NCBI GenBank assembly: GCA_003864495.1
Contig: ML133500.1
Span: 1 to 64,000 of the forward strand
Source: Nemopilema nomurai
Taxonomy: Eukaryota; Cnidaria; Scyphozoa; Rhizostomeae; Rhizostomatidae
Length of the DNA stretch: 64,000 nt
Direction: 5' to 3'
Part shown: positions 11,038 through 25,000 of the stretch, one piece after another
Position numbering within the stretch: position 1 is the stretch's first letter
Layout: the number at the start of each line of letters is the position of its first letter
Program-made: the position numbers and the translations under genes
The notes under the pieces: model-generated
Seen by the model: only the letters and a program-made list of their open reading frames with translations
The model's database searches: none
Told to the model about the DNA's origin: nothing

Positions 11038-11578
11038 ATACATAGGACACGCCCCCCCCCCAGTTCTCGCTGGGATTCTCGCTCCCATTTTGTATTTTCT
11101 TTCATTTTACTTGTATTTTCTAGGTACTTTCATTTTCCCGAATCTTTATGGTTTAGAAACCGCCACTCTAGGTTGGGCAAAATTACTTGATGAAGAAATT
11201 TTCAAAAAAAAACACCGATATTTCTTTCAAGTTATCTTTTGTTGAATACTGTCATACTGAAACAGAATGATGTGTTGTTGGCTCATCGGTGTTTTAACTG
11301 AATTGCTGATTACCAAATTCTTTGAAATACAAACCGATTCTACCGCCATAATTTTATAATGGATCTCAATCTCAAACTTTGTCTAGAAGTAATACCGGCT
11401 TGTATTCTAATAGCTTTTCTAAAAGTGTCGGTTTGCTTTATAACACTCTGTCTATCCTGTAGCATTCCATGATTCATGAAGTTTTGTGTCAACTCATACC
11501 ACAACTCCTGCTAGTTTGCCATCAAATGACCAACAAATAGCCGAGCAGAAAGTCAAAAACTTTCTTTTTGCGTTTACA

Positions 11579-11812
11579 ATGTTTGAAGGAAGAGAGACAT
11601 CCTGTGAAATCGTGAATGAAGCGAACAAAGCCTTTGTCGTCGAAACCGGTCCGATAAGACCTTTAATAGTTTTTTCAAAGTCGGAACAAGCAGGAAGAAA
11701 GTTTAAGTTTCAAAAAAGCGGCACGAAGAAATCACTTGGCTTGAATTTTCAATCTCAAAAGATGCTGCGTTTTGCTTGGTTTGTAGGTGCTTTGGCTCTC
11801 TTGGTAAGATAA
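11579..11812 (+). CDS. Putative coding exon with signal-peptide-like end, block A
   Basis: An open frame of about 77 codons from the ATG at 11579; the frame is open back to a TGA at 11477. Its 3' part, from the ATG at 11762, reads MLRFAWFVGALALL and is followed directly by a strong donor, TTG|GTAAGA at 11804. A short first coding exon carrying a signal peptide and ending in phase 0 is therefore plausible, with the upstream open frame perhaps being 5' untranslated. In block B this ORF has a few substitutions but no indel, although neighbouring DNA has many indels, which hints at constraint. No downstream exon was identified and the protein is not recognised. Confidence 0.25.
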   Translation: MFEGRETSCEIVNEANKAFVVETGPIRPLIVFSKSEQAGRKFKFQKSGTKKSLGLNFQSQKMLRFAWFVGALALLVR

Positions 11813-13085
11813 TTATTTCCATGATGTTGTCCTTCTCTAGTCACTTGTTTCTCACAAATCAATTGTTGACTCTGCCTGTAAATCTCATAAAGAAACTAAG
11901 GATTTGCCGAGTGAATAAAAGTTTAGTAGATAGTTATATTTTGCCTCAAGGTTCTATGCAAGCTCTCACAAAAGCATCGATTGCGATGCTTTCATACTCT
12001 TCCATGAAATTGAATATTTGGCGTTGTTTAATAAATTTCTCGCAGTGCTTATTCTATTGCTGAATCGTTTTAAATGAGAGCTTAATCGAAGCATCTTTGT
12101 TATCCTAGAACAAGTTTTTGAGCTTTGGCTTCCTTAATTGATGAATGCTTTTCCATTTCATTCTAAAATTTGCAACAAGAGCGCTAGTCACTATTTTAGA
12201 AAAAAAATTCAGTTGGAACTCCGATGATGCCTTCACAAAATTTGGATTTGGTAATTGGAAAAATGCTGCAGGAGAGTTGGGGAAATAAGCAAAACATGCC
12301 AATTCAAGAATGCATATGCTCTCTGTAGAGAGAAGATACAATTTCACGTCAGCTACTCCTATCGACGTACAGCTTAATGATGCTGCCCATAAAATGAGGG
12401 CTAGAAAAGAGGAAGAAAGGATCGAGAATCGACACATCATTGAGACAATCTTTCTGGTGTGCAGCAATGTATTTACAGTATACTCAGTTTCATTCCTGTT
12501 TCTTTCATAGCCAACCTGTTTCTTTACCATAATAAAAAGCCTTTCAGACTTTTTGATAAATGCTCTTTTAACGAGAAACTAAACCAGCTGTTTTGAAAAA
12601 ACTGGTTTCTACTTTATATCTTCTTACTGAAAATTTAACTTCTCCGCGTGCTGACGCTTCAAAACAAAAGAAAACTTCAGAAAGTTGAGTCATCATGCCA
12701 TCTTTTCATTTGCCTAACCTCAAAGCCCTTTTGTTTTATAGTAACACTTGCGTACGAAGACGTAGTTGGCATCTTGAATGTATACAATTCTTCAAGGGCG
12801 CTTTTTTACTTTCACAGCATACAGTCTTATATACAACTGTTGATAGAACTGTTGCGATAGAATAAAACATTTACAATAAGACTGAGAGAAAGGTATCATC
12901 GGTATGAAAGAATTGTTCATAGAATTCTGAAAATATTCTAAGGCTATGGCCTTGCTTTTTCAACGAAGTGAAGTATCAAAAAGCGTGTGTTGTGGGCAAC
13001 CAATTCGGATACAGCTACACAAATAGGAGTTAAAGCACTCTACTGACCTACTGACAGGAAGCAGGTATGATTGGGGTGAAAAAAT
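11813..13085. other. AT-rich flank before the satellite, block A
   Basis: Apart from the weak minus-strand ORF at 12105-12530, nothing is recognisable. At 12939-12957 there is CTAAGGCTATGGCCTTGC, close to the palindromic core of the satellite in inverted orientation. Just before the array (about 12985-13010) the two blocks differ in a short block of unrelated sequence. Confidence 0.4.
12105..12530 (-). CDS. Hypothetical minus-strand ORF, block A
   Basis: A 141-codon open frame with an internal MMCRFSILSSSFLALILWAA segment that looks like a signal peptide or membrane anchor. Block B retains the frame despite a 3-base in-frame insertion (an extra Ala) and a few substitutions. The overlapping plus-strand ORF at 12310-12510 is interrupted by a stop in block B. 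That favours the minus strand slightly. There is no recognised domain, intron evidence or homologue, so it may be a chance ORF. Confidence 0.2.
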   Translation of the reverse strand: MVKKQVGYERNRNETEYTVNTLLHTRKIVSMMCRFSILSSSFLALILWAASLSCTSIGVADVKLYLLSTESICILELACFAYFPNSPAAFFQLPNPNFVKASSEFQLNFFSKIVTSALVANFRMKWKSIHQLRKPKLKNLF

Positions 13086-16000
13086 TTCGATCAAATTTTG
13101 GTCCTTTTGTAAGGCTAAAGCCAAACCAAGTACACCAATAGGTTGCCCTTGTTCTACTCTACAAGAAAATAGTAGGAAAGAAGGTCGGAATTTTCCATCA
13201 GTCTTGACCAGTTTTGCAAGGCTATAGCCTTGGCATTTTGTGTAAAACGGGGCAACTTCGAAGACCACTCATATCTTCCAAAATACACATCTAAAAGCTG
13301 AACCAAGTTCACCAAAAGGTTGCCCTTGTTCTACTCTACAAGACAATGGTAGAAAAGAAGGTTGGATTTTCCATCAGTTTTGAACAATTTTGCAAGGCTA
13401 AGCCTTAGCGTTCTGCGTAAACGGGGGCAACTTCGAAAACCATCCATATCTTGCAAAATACACGTCTAGAGCTGAACCAAAGTACACCAATAGATTGCCC
13501 TTGTTCTGCTCTACAAGGCGGATGGTAGAAAACAAGGTCTGAATTTTGCATCAGTTTTGACCAATTTTGCAAGGCTATAGCCTTAGCGTTCTGCGTAAAA
13601 CGGGCAACTTCGAAAACCACCCATATCTTGCAAAATACACGTCTAAGAGCTGAACCAAGTACACCAATAGGTTGCCCTTGTTCTGCTCTACAAGGCGGGT
13701 AGAAAACAAGGTCTGAATTTTGCATCAGTTTTGACCAATTTTGCAAGGCTATAGCCTTAGCGTTCTGCGTAAAACGGGGCAACTTCGAAAACCACCCATA
13801 TCTTGCAAAATACACGTCTAAGAGCTGAACCAAGTACACCAATAGGTTGCCCTTGTTCTGCTCTACAAGGCGGGGTAGAAAAAAGGTCTGAATTTTGCAT
13901 CAGTTTTGACCAATTTTGCAAGGCTATAGCCTTAGCGTTCTGCGTAAAACGGGGCAACTTTGAAAACCACCCATATCTTGCAAAATACACGTCTAAGAGC
14001 TGAACCAAGTACACCAATAGGTTGCCCTTGTTCTGCTCTACAAGGCGGGGTAGAAAACAAGGTCTGAATTTTGCATCAGTTTTGACCAATTTTGCAAGGC
14101 TATAGCCTTAGCGTTCTGCGTAAAACGGGCAACTTCGAAAACCACCCATATCTTGCAAAATACACGTCTAAGAGCTGAACCAAGTACACCAATAGGTTGC
14201 CCTTGTTCTGCTCTACAAGGCGGGGTAGAAAACAAGGTCTGAATTTTGCATCAGTTTTGACCAATTTTGCAAGGCTATAGCCTTAGCGTTCTGCGTAAAA
14301 CGGGGCAACTTTGAAAACCACCATATCTTGCAAAATACACGTCTAAGAGCTGAACCAAGTACACCAATAGGTTGCCCTTGTTCTGCTCTACAAGGCGGGG
14401 TAGAAAAAAGGTCTGAATTTTGCATCAGTTTTGACCAATTTTGCAAGGCTATAGCCTTAGCGTTCTGCGTAAAACGGGGCAACTTTGAAAACCACCCATA
14501 TCTTGCAAAATACACGTCTAAGAGCTGAACCAAGTACACCAATAGGTTGCCCTTGTTCTGCTCTACAAGGCGGGGTAGAAAACAAGGTCTGAATTTTGCA
14601 TCAGTTTTGACCAATTTTGCAAGGCTATAGCCTTAGCGTTCTGCGTAAAACGGGGCAACTTTGAAAACCACCCATATCTTGCAAAATACACGTCTAAGAG
14701 CTGAACCAAGTACACCAATAGGTTGCCCTTGTGCTCTACAAGGCGGGGGTAGAAAAAAGGTCTGAATTTTGCATCAGTTTTGACCAATTTTGCAAGGCTA
14801 TAGCCTTAGCGTTCTGCGTAAAACGGGGCAACTTTGAAAACCACCCATATCTTGCAAAATACACGTCTAAGAGCTGAACCAAGTACACCAATAGGTTGCC
14901 CTTGTTCTGCTCTACAAGGCGGGGTAGAAAACAAGGTCTGAATTTTGCATCAGTTTTGACCAATTTTGCAAGGCTATAGCCTTAGCGTTCTGCGTAAAAC
15001 GGGGCAACTTTGAAAACCACCCATATCTTGCAAAATACACGTCTAAGAGCTGAACCAAGTACACCAATAGGTTGCCCTTGTTCTGCTCTACAAGGCGGGG
15101 TAGAAAACAAGGTCTGAATTTTGCATCAGTTTTGACCAATTTTGCAAGGCTATAGCCTTAGCGTTCTGCGTAAAACGGGGCAACTTTGAAAACCACCCAT
15201 ATCTTGCAAAATACACGTCTAAGAGCTGAACCAAGTACACCAATAGGTTGCCCTTGTTCTGCTCTACAAGGCGGGGTAGAAAAAAGGTCTGAATTTTGCA
15301 TCAGTTTTGACCAATTTTGCAAGGCTATAGCCTTAGCGTTCTGCGTAAAACGGGGCAACTTTGAAAACCACCCATATCTTGCAAAATACACGTCTAAGAG
15401 CTGAACCAAGTACACCAATAGGTTGCCCTTGTTCTGCTCTACAAGGCGGGGTAGAAAACAAGGTCTGAATTTTGCATCAGTTTTGACCAATTTTGCAAGG
15501 CTATAGCCTTAGCGTTCTGCGTAAAGGGGCAACTTTGAAAACCACCCATATCTTGCAAAATACACGTCTAAGAGCTGAACCAAGTACACCAATAGGTTGC
15601 CCTTGTTCTGCTCTACAAGGCGGGGGTAGAAAACAAGGTCTGAATTTTGCATCAGTTTTGACCAATTTTGCAAGGCTATAGCCTTAGCGTTCTGCGTAAA
15701 ACGGGGCAACTTTGAAAACCACCCATATCTTGCAAAATACACGTCTAAGAGCTGAACCAAGTACACCAATAGGTTGCCCTTGTTCTGCTCTACAAGGCGG
15801 GGGTAGAAAAAAGGTCTGAATTTTGCATCAGTTTTGACCAATTTTGCAAGGCTATAGCCTTAGCGTTCTGCGTAAAACGGGGCAACTTCGAAAACCACCC
15901 ATATCTTGCAAAATACACGTCTAAGAGCTGAACCAAGTACACCAATAGGTTGCCCTTGTTCTGCTCTACAAGGCGGGGGTAGAAAACAAGGTCTGAATTT

Positions 16001-19000
16001 TGCATCAGTTTTGACCAATTTTGCAAGGCTATAGCCTTAGCGTTCTGCGTAAAACGGGCAACTTTGAAAACCACCATATCTTGCAAAATACACGTCTAAG
16101 AGCTGAACCAAGTACACCAATAGGTTGCCCTTGTTCTGCTCTACAAGGCGGGGTAGAAAACAAGGTCTGAATTTTGCATCAGTTTTGACCAATAAGCTAT
16201 AGCGTTCTAAAGCTTGAAAACCAGTACAAGCAATAGGTTGCCCTTGTTCTGCTCTACAACGGGGGTAGAAAACAAGGTCTGAATTTTGCATCAGTTTTGA
16301 CCAATTTTGCAAGGCTATAGCCTTAGCGTTCTGCGTAAAACGGGCAACTTTGAAAACCACCCATATCTTGCAAAATACACGTCTAAGAGCTGAACCAAGT
16401 ACACCAATAGGTTGCCCTTGTTCTGCTCTACAAGGCGGGGTAGAAAACAAGGTCTGAATTTTGCATCAGTTTTGACCAATTTTGCAAGGCTATAGCCTTA
16501 GCGTTCTGCGTAAAACGGGGCAACTTTGAAAACCACCCATATCTTGCAAAATACACGTCTAAGAGCTGAACCAAGTACACCAATAGGTTGCCCTTGTTCT
16601 GCTCTACAAGGCGGGTAGAAAACAAGGTCTGAATTTTGCATCAGTTTTGACCAATTTTGCAAGGCTATAGCCTTAGCGTTCTGCGTAAAACGGGGCAACT
16701 TTGAAAACCACCCATATCTTGCAAAATACACGTCTAAGAGCTGAACCAAGTACACCAATAGGTTGCCCTTGTTCTGCTCTACAAGGCGGGGTAGAAAACA
16801 AGGTCTGAATTTTGCATCAGTTTTGACCAATTTTGCAAGGCTATAGCCTTAGCGTTCTGCGTAAAACGGGGCAACTTTGAAAACCACCCATATCTTGCAA
16901 AATACACGTCTAAGAGCTGAACCAAGTACACCAATAGGTTGCCCTTGTTCTGCTCTACAAGGCGGGGTAGAAAACAAGGTCTGAATTTTGCATCAGTTTT
17001 GACCAATTTTGCAAGGCTATAGCCTTAGCGTTCTGCGTAAAACGGGGCAACTTTGAAAACCACCATATCTTGCAAAATACACGTCTAAGAGCTGAACCAA
17101 GTACACCAATAGGTTGCCCTTGTTCTGCTCTACAAGGCGGGGTAGAAAACAAGGTCTGAATTTTGCATCAGTTTTGACCAATTTTGCAAGGCTATAGCCT
17201 TAGCGTTCTGCGTAAAACGGGCAACTTTGAAAACCACCCATATCTTGCAAAATACACGTCTAAGAGCTGAACCAAGTACACCAATAGGTTGCCCTTGTTC
17301 TGCTCTACAAGGCGGGGTAGAAAACAAGGTCTGAATTTTGCATCAGTTTTGACCAATTTTGCAAGGCTATAGCCTTAGCGTTCTGCGTAAAACGGGGCAA
17401 CTTTGAAAACCACCATATCTTGCAAAATACACGTCTAAGAGCTGAACCAAGTACACCAATAGGTTGCCCTTGTTCTGCTCTACAAGGCGGGGGTAGAAAA
17501 AAGGTCTGAATTTTGCATCAGTTTTGACCAATTTTGCAAGGCTATAGCCTTAGCGTTCTGCGTAAAACGGGGCAACTTTGAAAACCACCCATATCTTGCA
17601 AAATACACGTCTAAGAGCTGAACCAAGTACACCAATAGGTTGCCCTTGTTCTGCTCTACAAGGCGGGGTAGAAAAAAGGTCTGAATTTTGCATCAGTTTT
17701 GACCAATTTTGCAAGGCTATAGCCTTAGCGTTCTGCGTAAAACGGGGCAACTTTGAAAACCACCCATATCTTGCAAAATACACGTCTAAGAGCTGAACCA
17801 AGTACACCAATAGGTTGCCCTTGTTTGCTCTACAAGGCGGGGTAGAAAACAAGGTCTGAATTTTGCATCAGTTTTGACCAATTTTGCAAGGCTATAGCCT
17901 TAGCGTTCTGCGTAAAACGGGGCAACTTTGAAAACCACCCATATCTTGCAAAATACACGTCTAAGAGCTGAACCAAGTACACCAATAGGTTGCCCTTGTT
18001 CTGCTCTACAAGGCGGGGTAGAAAAAAGGTCTGAATTTTGCATCAGTTTTGACCAATTTTGCAAGGCTATAGCCTTAGCGTTCTGCGTAAAACGGGGCAA
18101 CTTTGAAAACCACCCATATCTTGCAAAATACACGTCTAAGAGCTGAACCAAGTACACCAATAGGTTGCCCTTGTTCTGCTCTACAAGGCGGGGTAGAAAA
18201 CAAGGTCTGAATTTTGCATCAGTTTTGACCAATTTTGCAAGGCTATAGCCTTAGCGTTCTGCGTAAAACGGGGCAACTTTGAAAACCACCCATATCTTGC
18301 AAAATACACGTCTAAGAGCTGAACCAAGTACACCAATAGGTTGCCCTTGTTCTGCTCTACAAGGCGGGGTAGAAAACAAGGTCTGAATTTTGCATCAGTT
18401 TTGACCAATTTTGCAAGGCTATAGCCTTAGCGTTCTGCGTAAAACGGGGCAACTTTGAAAACCACCCATATCTTGCAAAATACACGTCTAAGAGCTGAAC
18501 CAAGTACACCAATAGCCCGTTCTGCTCTACAGGGGGAGTAGAACTGCTGAATTTTGCATGTTTTCTTTTGCAGGCTTATAGTTGCGGGCTTCGAATAAGT
18601 GAACCCAAATAGTTGCCCTTGTTCTGCTCTACAAGGCGGGGGTAGAAAACAAGGTCTGAATTTTGCATCAGTTTTGACCAATTTTGCAAGGCTATAGCCT
18701 TAGCGTTCTGCGTAAAACGGGGCAACTTTGAAAACCACCCATATCTTGCAAAATACACGTCTAAGAGCTGAACCAAGTACACCAATAGGTTGCCCTTGTT
18801 TGCTCTACAAGGCGGGGTAGAAAACAAGGTCTGAATTTTGCATCAGTTTTGACCAATTTTGCAAGGCTATAGCCTTAGCGTTCTGCGTAAAACGGGGCAA
18901 CTTTGAAAACCACCATATCTTGCAAAATACACGTCTAAGAGCTGAACCAAGTACACCAATAGGTTGCCCTTGTTCTGCTCTACAAGGCGGGGTAGAAAAC

Positions 19001-22000
19001 AAGGTCTGAATTTTGCATCAGTTTTGACCAATTTTGCAAGGCTATAGCCTTAGCGTTCTGCGTAAAACGGGGCAACTTTGAAAACCACCCATATCTTGCA
19101 AAATACACGTCTAAGAGCTGAACCAAGTACACCAATAGGTTGCCCTTGTTCTGCTCTACAAGGCGGGGTAGAAAACAAGGTCTGAATTTTGCATCAGTTT
19201 TGACCAATTTTGCAAGGCTATAGCCTTAGCGTTCTGCGTAAAACGGGCAACTTTGAAAACCACCCATATCTTGCAAAATACACGTCTAAGAGCTGAACCA
19301 AGTACACCAATAGGTTGCCCTTGTTGCTCTACAAGGCGGGGTAGAAAACAAGGTCTGAATTTTGCATCAGTTTTGACCAATTTTGCAAGGCTATAGCCTT
19401 AGCGTTCTGCGTAAAACGGGGCAACTTTGAAAACCACCTATCTTGCAAAATACACGTCTAAGAGCTGAACCAAGTACACCAATAGGTTGCCCTTGTTCTG
19501 CTCTACAAGGCGGGGTAGAAAAAAGGTCTGAATTTTGCATCAGTTTTGACCAATTTTGCAAGGCTATAGCCTTAGCGTTCTGCGTAAAACGGGGCAACTT
19601 TGAAAACCACCCATATCTTGCAAAATACACGTCTAAGAGCTGAACCAAGTACACCAATAGGTTGCCCTTGTTCTGCTCTACAAGGCGGGGTAGAAAACAA
19701 GGTCTGAATTTTGCATCAGTTTTGACCAATTTTGCAAGGCTATAGCCTTAGCGTTCTGCGTAAAACGGGGCAACTTTGAAAACCACCCATATCTTGCAAA
19801 ATACACGTCTAAGAGCTGAACCAAGTACACCAATAGGTTGCCCTTGTTCTGCTCTACAAGGCGGGGTAGAAAACAAGGTCTGAATTTTGCATCAGTTTTG
19901 ACCAATTTTGCAAGGCTATAGCCTTAGCGTTCTGCGTAAAACGGGGCAACTTTGAAAACCACCCATATCTTGCAAAATACACGTCTAAGAGCTGAACCAA
20001 GTACACCAATAGGTTGCCCTTGTTCTGCTCTACAAGGCGGGGTAGAAAACAAGGTCTGAATTTTGCATCAGTTTTGACCAATTTTGCAAGGCTATAGCCT
20101 TAGCGTTCTGCGTAAAACGGGGCAACTTTGAAAACCACCCATATCTTGCAAAATACACGTCTAAGAGCTGAACCAAGTACACCAATAGGTTGCCCTTGTT
20201 CTGCTCTACAAGGCGGGGTAGAAAACAAGGTCTGAATTTTGCATCAGTTTTGACCAATTTTGCAAGGCTATAGCCTTAGCGTTCTGCGTAAAACGGGGCA
20301 ACTTTGAAAACCACCCATATCTTGCAAAATACACGTCTAAGAGCTGAACCAAGTACACCAATAGGTTGCCCTTGTTCTGCTCTACAAGGCGGGGTAGAAA
20401 ACAAGGTCTGAATTTTGCATCAGTTTTGACCAATTTTGCAAGGCTATAGCCTTAGCGTTCTGCGTAAAACGGGGCAACTTTGAAAACCACCCATATCTTG
20501 CAAAATACACGTCTAAGAGCTGAACCAAGTACACCAATAGGTTGCCCTTGTTCTGCTCTACAAGGCGGGAGAAAACAAGGTCTGAATTTGCATCAGTTTT
20601 GACCAATTTTGCAAGGCTATAGCCTTAGCGTTCTGCGTAAAACGGGCAACTTTGAAAACCACCCATATCTTGCAAAATACAGTCTAAGAGCTGAACCAAG
20701 TACACCAATAGGTTGCCCTTGTTCTGCTCTACAAGGCGGGTAGAAAACAAGGTCTGAATTTTGCATCAGTTTTGACCAATTTTGCAAGGCTATAGCCTTA
20801 GCGTTCTGCGTAAAACGGGGCAACTTTGAAAACCACCATATCTTGCAAAATACACGTCTAAGAGCTGAACCAAGTACACCAATAGGTTGCCCTTGTTCTG
20901 CTCTACAAGGCGGGGGTAGAAAAAAGGTCTGAATTTTGCATCAGTTTTGACCAATTTTGCAAGGCTATAGCCTTAGCGTTCTGCGTAAAACGGGGCAACT
21001 TTGAAAACCACCCATATCTTGCAAAATACACGTCTAAGAGCTGAACCAAGTACACCAATAGGTTGCCCTTGTTCTGCTCTACAAGGCGGGTAGAAAACAA
21101 GGTCTGAATTTTGCATCAGTTTTGACCAATTTTGCAAGGCTATAGCCTTAGCGTTCTGCGTAAAACGGGCAACTTTGAAAACCACCCATATCTTGCAAAA
21201 TACACGTCTAAGAGCTGAACCAAGTACACCAATAGGTTGCCCTTGTTCTGCTCTACAAGGCGGGTAGAAAAAAGGTCTGAATTTTGCATCAGTTTTGACC
21301 AATTTTGCAAGGCTATAGCCTTAGCGTTCTGCGTAAAACGGGCAACTTTGAAAACCACCCATATCTTGCAAAATACACGTCTAAGAGCTGAACCAAGTAC
21401 ACCAATAGGTTGCCCTTGTTCTGCTCTACAAGGCGGGGTAGAAAACAAGGTCTGAATTTTGCATCAGTTTTGACCAATTTTGCAAGGCTATAGCCTTAGC
21501 GTTCTGCGTAAAACGGGCAACTTTGAAAACCACCATATCTTGCAAAATACACGTCTAAGAGCTGAACCAAGTACACCAATAGGTTGCCCTTGTTCTGCTC
21601 TACAAGGCGGGGTAGAAAACAAGGTCTGAATTTTGCATCAGTTTTGACCAATTTTGCAAGGCTATAGCCTTAGCGTTCTGCGTAAACGGGCAACTTTGAA
21701 AACCACCCATATCTTGCAAAATACACGTCTAAGAGCTGAACCAAGTACACCAATAGGTTGCCCTTGTTCTGCTCTACAAGGCGGGGTAGAAAACAAGGTC
21801 TGAATTTTGCATCAGTTTTGACCAATTTTGCAAGGCTATAGCCTTAGCGTTCTGCGTAAAACGGGGCAACTTTGAAAACCACCCATATCTTGCAAAATAC
21901 ACGTCTAAGAGCTGAACCAAGTACACCAATAGGTTGCCCTTGTTCTGCTCTACAAGGCGGGGTAGAAAAAAGGTCTGAATTTTGCATCAGTTTTGACCAA

Positions 22001-25000
22001 TTTTGCAAGGCTATAGCCTTAGCGTTCTGCGTAAAACGGGCAACTTTGAAAACCACCCATATCTTGCAAAATACACGTCTAAGAGCTGAACCAAGTACAC
22101 AATAGGTTGCCCTTGTTCTGCTCTACAAGGGGGGAGAAAACAAGGTCTGAATTTTGCATCAGTTTTGACCAATTTTGCAAGGCTATAGCCTTAGCGTTCT
22201 GCGTAAAACGGGGCAACTTTGAAAAACCCATATCTTGCAAAATACACGTCTAAGAGCTGAACCAAGTACACCAATAGGTTGCCCTTGTTCTGCTCTACAA
22301 GGCGGGGTAGAAAACAAGGTCTGAATTTTGCATCAGTTTTGACCAATTTTGCAAGGCTATAGCCTTAGCGTTCTGCGTAAACGGGCAACTTTGAAAACCA
22401 CCCATATCTTGCAAAATACACGTCTAAGAGCTGAACCAAGTACACCAATAGGTTGCCCTTGTTCTGCTCTACAAGGCGGGGTAGAAAACAAGGTCTGAAT
22501 TTTGCATCAGTTTTGACCAATTTTGCAAGGCTATAGCCTTAGCGTTCTGCGTAAAACGGGGCAACTTTGAAAACCACCCATATCTTGCAAAATACACGTC
22601 TAAGAGCTGAACCAAGTACACCAATAGGTTGCCCTTGTTCTGCTCTACAAGGCGGGGTAGAAAACAAGGTCTGAATTTTGCATCAGTTTTGACCAATTTT
22701 GCAAGGCTATAGCCTTAGCGTTCTGCGTAAAACGGGGCAACTTTGAAAACCACCCATATCTTGCAAAATACACGTCTAAGAGCTGAACCAAGTACACCAA
22801 TAGGTTGCCCTTGTTCTGCTCTACAAGGCGGGGTAGAAAAAAGGTCTGAATTTTGCATCAGTTTTGACCAATTTTGCAAGGCTATAGCCTTAGCGTTCTG
22901 CGTAAAACGGGCAACTTTGAAAACCACCCATATCTTGCAAAATACACGTCTAAGAGCTGAACCAAGTACACCAATAGGTTGCCCTTGTTCTGCTCTACAA
23001 GGCGGGGTAGAAAACAAGGTCTGAATTTTGCATCAGTTTTGACCAATTTTGCAAGGCTATAGCCTTAGCGTTCTGCGTAAAACGGGGCAACTTTGAAAAC
23101 CACCCATATCTTGCAAAATACACGTCTAAGAGCTGAACCAAGTACACCAATAGGTTGCCCTTGTTCTGCTCTACAAGGCGGGGTAGAAAACAAGGTCTGA
23201 ATTTTGCATCAGTTTTGACCAATTTTGCAAGGCTATAGCCTTAGCGTTCTGCGTAAAACGGGAACTTTGAAAACCACCCATATCTTGCAAAATACACGTC
23301 TAAGAGCTGAACCAAGTACACCAATAGGTTGCCCTTGTTCTGCTCTACAAGGCGGTAGAAAACAAGGTCTGAATTTTGCATCAGTTTTGACCAATTTTGC
23401 AAGGCTATAGCCTTAGCGTTCTGCGTAAAACGGGGCAACTTTGAAAACCACCCATATCTTGCAAAATACACGTCTAAGAGCTGAACCAAGTACACCAATA
23501 GGTTGCCCTTGTTCTGCTCTACAAGGCGGGGTAGAAAACAAGGTCTGAATTTTGCATCAGTTTTGACCAATTTTGCAAGGCTATAGCCTTAGCGTTCTGC
23601 GTAAAACGGGCAACTTTGAAAACCACCCATATCTTGCAAAATACACGTCTAAGAGCTGAACCAAGTACACCAATAGGTTGCCCTTGTTCTGCTCTACAAG
23701 GCGGTAGAAAACAAGGTCTGAATTTTGCATCAGTTTTGACCAATTTTGCAAGGCTATAGCCTTAGCGTTCTGCGTAAAACGGGCAACTTGAAAACCACCA
23801 TATCTTGCAAAATACACGTCTAAGAGCTGAACCAAGTAACAATAGGTTGCCCTTGTTCTGCTCTACAAGGCGGGGGTAGAAACAAGGTCTGAATTTTGCA
23901 TCAGTTTTGACCAATTTTGCAAGGCTATAGCCTTAGCGTTCTGCGTAAAACGGGGCAACTTTGAAAACCACCCATATCTTGCAAAATACACGTCTAAGAG
24001 CTGAACCAAGTACACAATAGGTTGCCCTTGTTCTGCTCTACAAGGCGGGGGTAGAAAAAAGGTCTGAATTTTGCATCAGTTTTGACCAATTTTGCAAGGC
24101 TATAGCCTTAGCGTTCTGCGTAAAACGGGCAACTTCGAAAACCACCCATATCTTGCAAAATACACGTCTAAGAGCTGAACCAAGTACACCAATAGGTTGC
24201 CCTTGTTCTGCTCTACAAGGCGGGGTAGAAAACAAGGTCTGAATTTTGCATCAGTTTTGACCAATTTTGCAAGGCTATAGCCTTAGCGTTCTGCGTAAAA
24301 CGGGCAACTTTGAAAACCACCCATATCTTGCAAAATACACGTCTAAGAGCTGAACCAAGTACACCAATAGGTTGCCCTTGTTCTGCTCTACAAGGCGGGT
24401 AGAAAACAAGGTCTGAATTTTGCATCAGTTTTGACCAATTTTGCAAGGCTATAGCCTTAGCGTTCTGCGTAAAACGGGCAACTTTGAAAACCACCCATAT
24501 CTTGCAAAATACACGTCTAAGAGCTGAACCAAGTACACCAATAGGTTGCCCTTGTTCTGCTCTACAAGGCGGGTAGAAAACAAGGTCTGAATTTTGCATC
24601 AGTTTTGACCAATTTTGCAAGGCTATAGCCTTAGCGTTCTGCGTAAAACGGGGCAACTTCGAAAACCACCCATATCTTGCAAAATACACGTCTAAGAGCT
24701 GAACCAAGTACACCAATAGGTTGCCCTTGTTCTGCTCTACAAGGCGGGGTAGAAAACAAGGTCTGAATTTTGCATCAGTTTTGACCAATTTTGCAAGGCT
24801 ATAGCCTTAGCGTTCTGCGTAAAACGGGGCAACTTTGAAAACCACCATATCTTGCAAAATACACGTCTAAGAGCTGAACCAAGTACACCAATAGGTTGCC
24901 CTTGTTCTGCTCTACAAGGCGGGGTAGAAAACAAGGTCTGAATTTTGCATCAGTTTTGACCAATTTTGCAAGGCTATAGCCTTAGCGTTCTGCGTAAAAC

